DNA from: DASPTB01 sp035623615 | GTDB taxonomy: Bacteria > Actinomycetota > UBA4738 | Direction: 5' to 3' | NCBI GenBank assembly: GCA_035623615.1 | Contig: DASPTB010000196.1 | Location: 1 to 6,463 of the forward strand | Length of the DNA: 6,463 bases | Shown: positions 4,929-6,463 of the stretch, one piece after another | How the letters are laid out: every line of letters starts with the position of its first letter | How positions within the stretch are numbered: the first letter of the stretch is position 1 | Translations under genes and position numbers: made by a program | The notes under the pieces: generated by a model | Told to the model about the DNA's origin: nothing | The model's database searches: none | The model's input: only the letters and a program-made list of their open reading frames with translations

Positions 4929-6463
4929 CCCCGTTGGATTCTACGGACACCGCACCATCCCCATCGAACGTGACGGTCACGTCCCCGCTCTCGTCGGTTC
5001 GGTAGACGCGGGCGCCGGACGCGCGAAGCGTCGACATCGTGGACGGCGCGGGGTGCCCGTACGAGTTCGGCCCGACGCTCACGACGGCGACCGCCTCGTG
5101 GACGGCCCGCAGGAACGGAGCGATGGACGTCGCCGAACCGTGATGCGGCACGTTCAGAACTGGAGCGACGATCGACGCGTGCTCGTCGAGCAACTCCTGC
5201 TGGGCGGCCGCCTCCGGCTCGTTGGCGAACAGGACGCGGTCCGAACCCCACGACACCATCAGTACCAACGAGTCGTTGTTCGCGTCGGAGTTCGTTCCCT
5301 GCCAGCAACGGTCCGGGCTCAGGACGGCGACCCGGAGGTCGCCCACCGTGTACGAGTCGCCCGCCACGGGGTGCTGCTGCGGCACTCCCGCCGCGCGAAC
5401 CGCCGCAAGGAACGCCCGATAGGAGGGCGATCGCGTCTCGGGAGGCAGGCATCCGGTGTCGAGAACGAGGCCGGCGGGGAACCGGGCGAGGACCGCGGCC
5501 AACCCGTCGTAATGGTCCAGGTGCGGGTGGGTCGCCACCACGACGTCCAGCTTCCGGACGCCCAGGGCGGCGAGCTTGACGGCGACCTGCTCGGGATCCG
5601 GACCGCCGTCGATCAGCATGGCGGCCCCGCCCGGTGAGCGGACCAGCGCGGCGTCGCCCTCGCCGACATCGAAGAACGTCACGGTGAGAGCGGTCGGGCG
5701 GCCGGCGGCGAAGGCGTTCGACCCGACGAACAACGCGAGGGCGACACCGATCGCCGTGGCGCCCCGCACCGGAAGACGGGACCCGGAGCGGAGCCACGCG
5801 GCAACGAGCCCGATGGCCGCCGCGCCGATCACGACCGTCAGCGGCTGCCGTCCAGTCGAGGTGATCGAGGGAAGCGGCCAGCGCGCGAGGTGCGCGGCGA
5901 CGCCTTCCAGATACCCAATCGGAACGCGCGCGGCCATCGCGACGGCCAGCGCCCCGGTGCGCCAGACGACACCGAGCGCCGCGGCCACGAGCCCGAGCAC
6001 CATTCCGGGCCCCACGGCGGGCGCGGCGAGCAGGTTCGCAACGAGCGTCACCGTCGGCACGGCACCGAAGTAGTGCAGCAACAACGGGGTGACGCCCGCC
6101 TGCGCGCCGACGGTCGTGCCGGCCGCCATGGCCAGACCGCGCGGCAGGAACCGGAGTCGCGACGACAGCGGGCCCGTGAGCGCCGCGATCCCGATCGTGG
6201 CCGCCACCGAGAGCTGAAAGCCGATCGCGTAGACGAGCGTGGGGTTGAGGGCCAGAAGCAGCAGGACCGCCGCGCCGATCACGGCCGGCGGACTCCGAGG
6301 ACGGCCGGCGAACGATCCGATCATCACGAGCGAGGTCATGGCCGCCGCGCGCAGGACCGAAGGCTCCGCGCGCGTCAACACGACGAAGAAGGCCACCGAG
6401 AACAGCCCCAGCGCGAATGTCGCGGCGCGTCCGAGCCGCAGCAGGCCGGCGAGGCCGAGAATC
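4921..6463 (-). CDS. comEC: ComEC/Rec2-type DNA uptake channel, C-terminal part (N-terminus beyond window)
   Basis: ComEC is the inner-membrane channel that takes single-stranded DNA into naturally competent cells. The frame is open from the window edge to the TGA at 4921, giving 513 residues of a protein usually about 700-800 long; the N-terminal OB-fold and first helices are missing. Numbered from the fragment start, residues 1-250 are a polytopic competence domain, with LTRAEPSVLRAA (29-40), NPTLVYAIGFQLS (73-85) and about eight hydrophobic segments. Residues 258-510 are a metallo-beta-lactamase-like domain: FFDVGEGDA (263-271), IDGGPDP (284-290), the metal motif THPHLDH (311-317), NNDSLVL (395-401), HHGS (440-443) and NSYGHP (466-471). 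Where the family usually has LTGD, this protein has VLFANEPE (410-417), so the usual Gly-Asp is Asn-Glu. comEC is widespread in species never shown to be competent, so uptake here is inferred. Confidence 0.95.
   Translation of the reverse strand, partial: ILGLAGLLRLGRAATFALGLFSVAFFVVLTRAEPSVLRAAAMTSLVMIGSFAGRPRSPPAVIGAAVLLLLALNPTLVYAIGFQLSVAATIGIAALTGPLSSRLRFLPRGLAMAAGTTVGAQAGVTPLLLHYFGAVPTVTLVANLLAAPAVGPGMVLGLVAAALGVVWRTGALAVAMAARVPIGYLEGVAAHLARWPLPSITSTGRQPLTVVIGAAAIGLVAAWLRSGSRLPVRGATAIGVALALFVGSNAFAAGRPTALTVTFFDVGEGDAALVRSPGGAAMLIDGGPDPEQVAVKLAALGVRKLDVVVATHPHLDHYDGLAAVLARFPAGLVLDTGCLPPETRSPSYRAFLAAVRAAGVPQQHPVAGDSYTVGDLRVAVLSPDRCWQGTNSDANNDSLVLMVSWGSDRVLFANEPEAAAQQELLDEHASIVAPVLNVPHHGSATSIAPFLRAVHEAVAVVSVGPNSYGHPAPSTMSTLRASGARVYRTDESGDVTVTFDGDGAVSVESNGDG

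Noticed and set aside
3924..4973. 349-codon open frame on the plus strand, opposite holA
   Set aside because: Antisense to holA, with low-complexity Arg/Leu-rich composition and no domain; explained by codon bias.
4868..5797. 309-codon open frame on the minus strand, in another frame of comEC and holA
   Set aside because: It overlaps the metallo-beta-lactamase domain of ComEC in a shifted frame and is extremely Arg/Gly-rich; a shadow.
6394..6396. GTG as a possible start of comEC
   Set aside because: The frame continues upstream to the window edge with hydrophobic, ComEC-like sequence, so this GTG is an internal valine in a partial gene.
1..6463. A new defence, mobile or biosynthetic system
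   Set aside because: Apart from the one small membrane gene, every coding region belongs to a known housekeeping or competence family in a familiar order, and no repeats, integrase, transposase or atypical composition is visible.

Overview
This 6.46 kb window is a conserved housekeeping segment of a very GC-rich bacterium. It is most likely an actinobacterium (Actinomycetota), judging by the strong GC bias at third codon positions, the actinobacterial character of LepA and ribosomal protein S20, and the gene order comEC-holA-rpsT-lepA-hemW. As I recall it, that order, including rpsT facing holA, is typical of the phylum. No mobile element, CRISPR array, tRNA, rRNA or phage gene is visible. 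I cannot name a genus.

Layout from left to right: hemW (minus strand, C-terminus cut by the window edge) starts inside the stop codon of lepA (minus), with an ATGA overlap. An 80 bp gap containing a strong hairpin separates lepA from a 185-residue, three-helix membrane protein of unknown function (minus). A 60 bp divergent promoter region follows, then rpsT (plus). An 85 bp convergent gap separates rpsT from holA (minus). holA overlaps the end of comEC (minus), whose N-terminal part lies beyond the right edge.

There are three inferred transcription units. comEC-holA are translationally overlapping and read leftwards. rpsT is monocistronic and reads rightwards. The membrane gene, lepA and hemW read leftwards, probably from the promoter opposite rpsT, because the gap before lepA contains no TA dinucleotide and so no TAnnnT -10 element. 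The two divergent start codons each have a TAnnnT-type -10 hexamer only 8-9 bases upstream and no Shine-Dalgarno sequence, which suggests that both transcripts are leaderless or nearly so.

Functionally the genes serve DNA uptake (ComEC), clamp loading at the replication fork (HolA), the small ribosomal subunit (S20), translation (LepA/EF4) and heme handling (HemW). I see no new defence or biosynthetic system. The points worth a second look are the paired leaderless promoters, the hairpin that overlaps the lepA ribosome binding site, an altered metal-site motif in the ComEC nuclease-like domain, and the unidentified membrane protein ahead of lepA.
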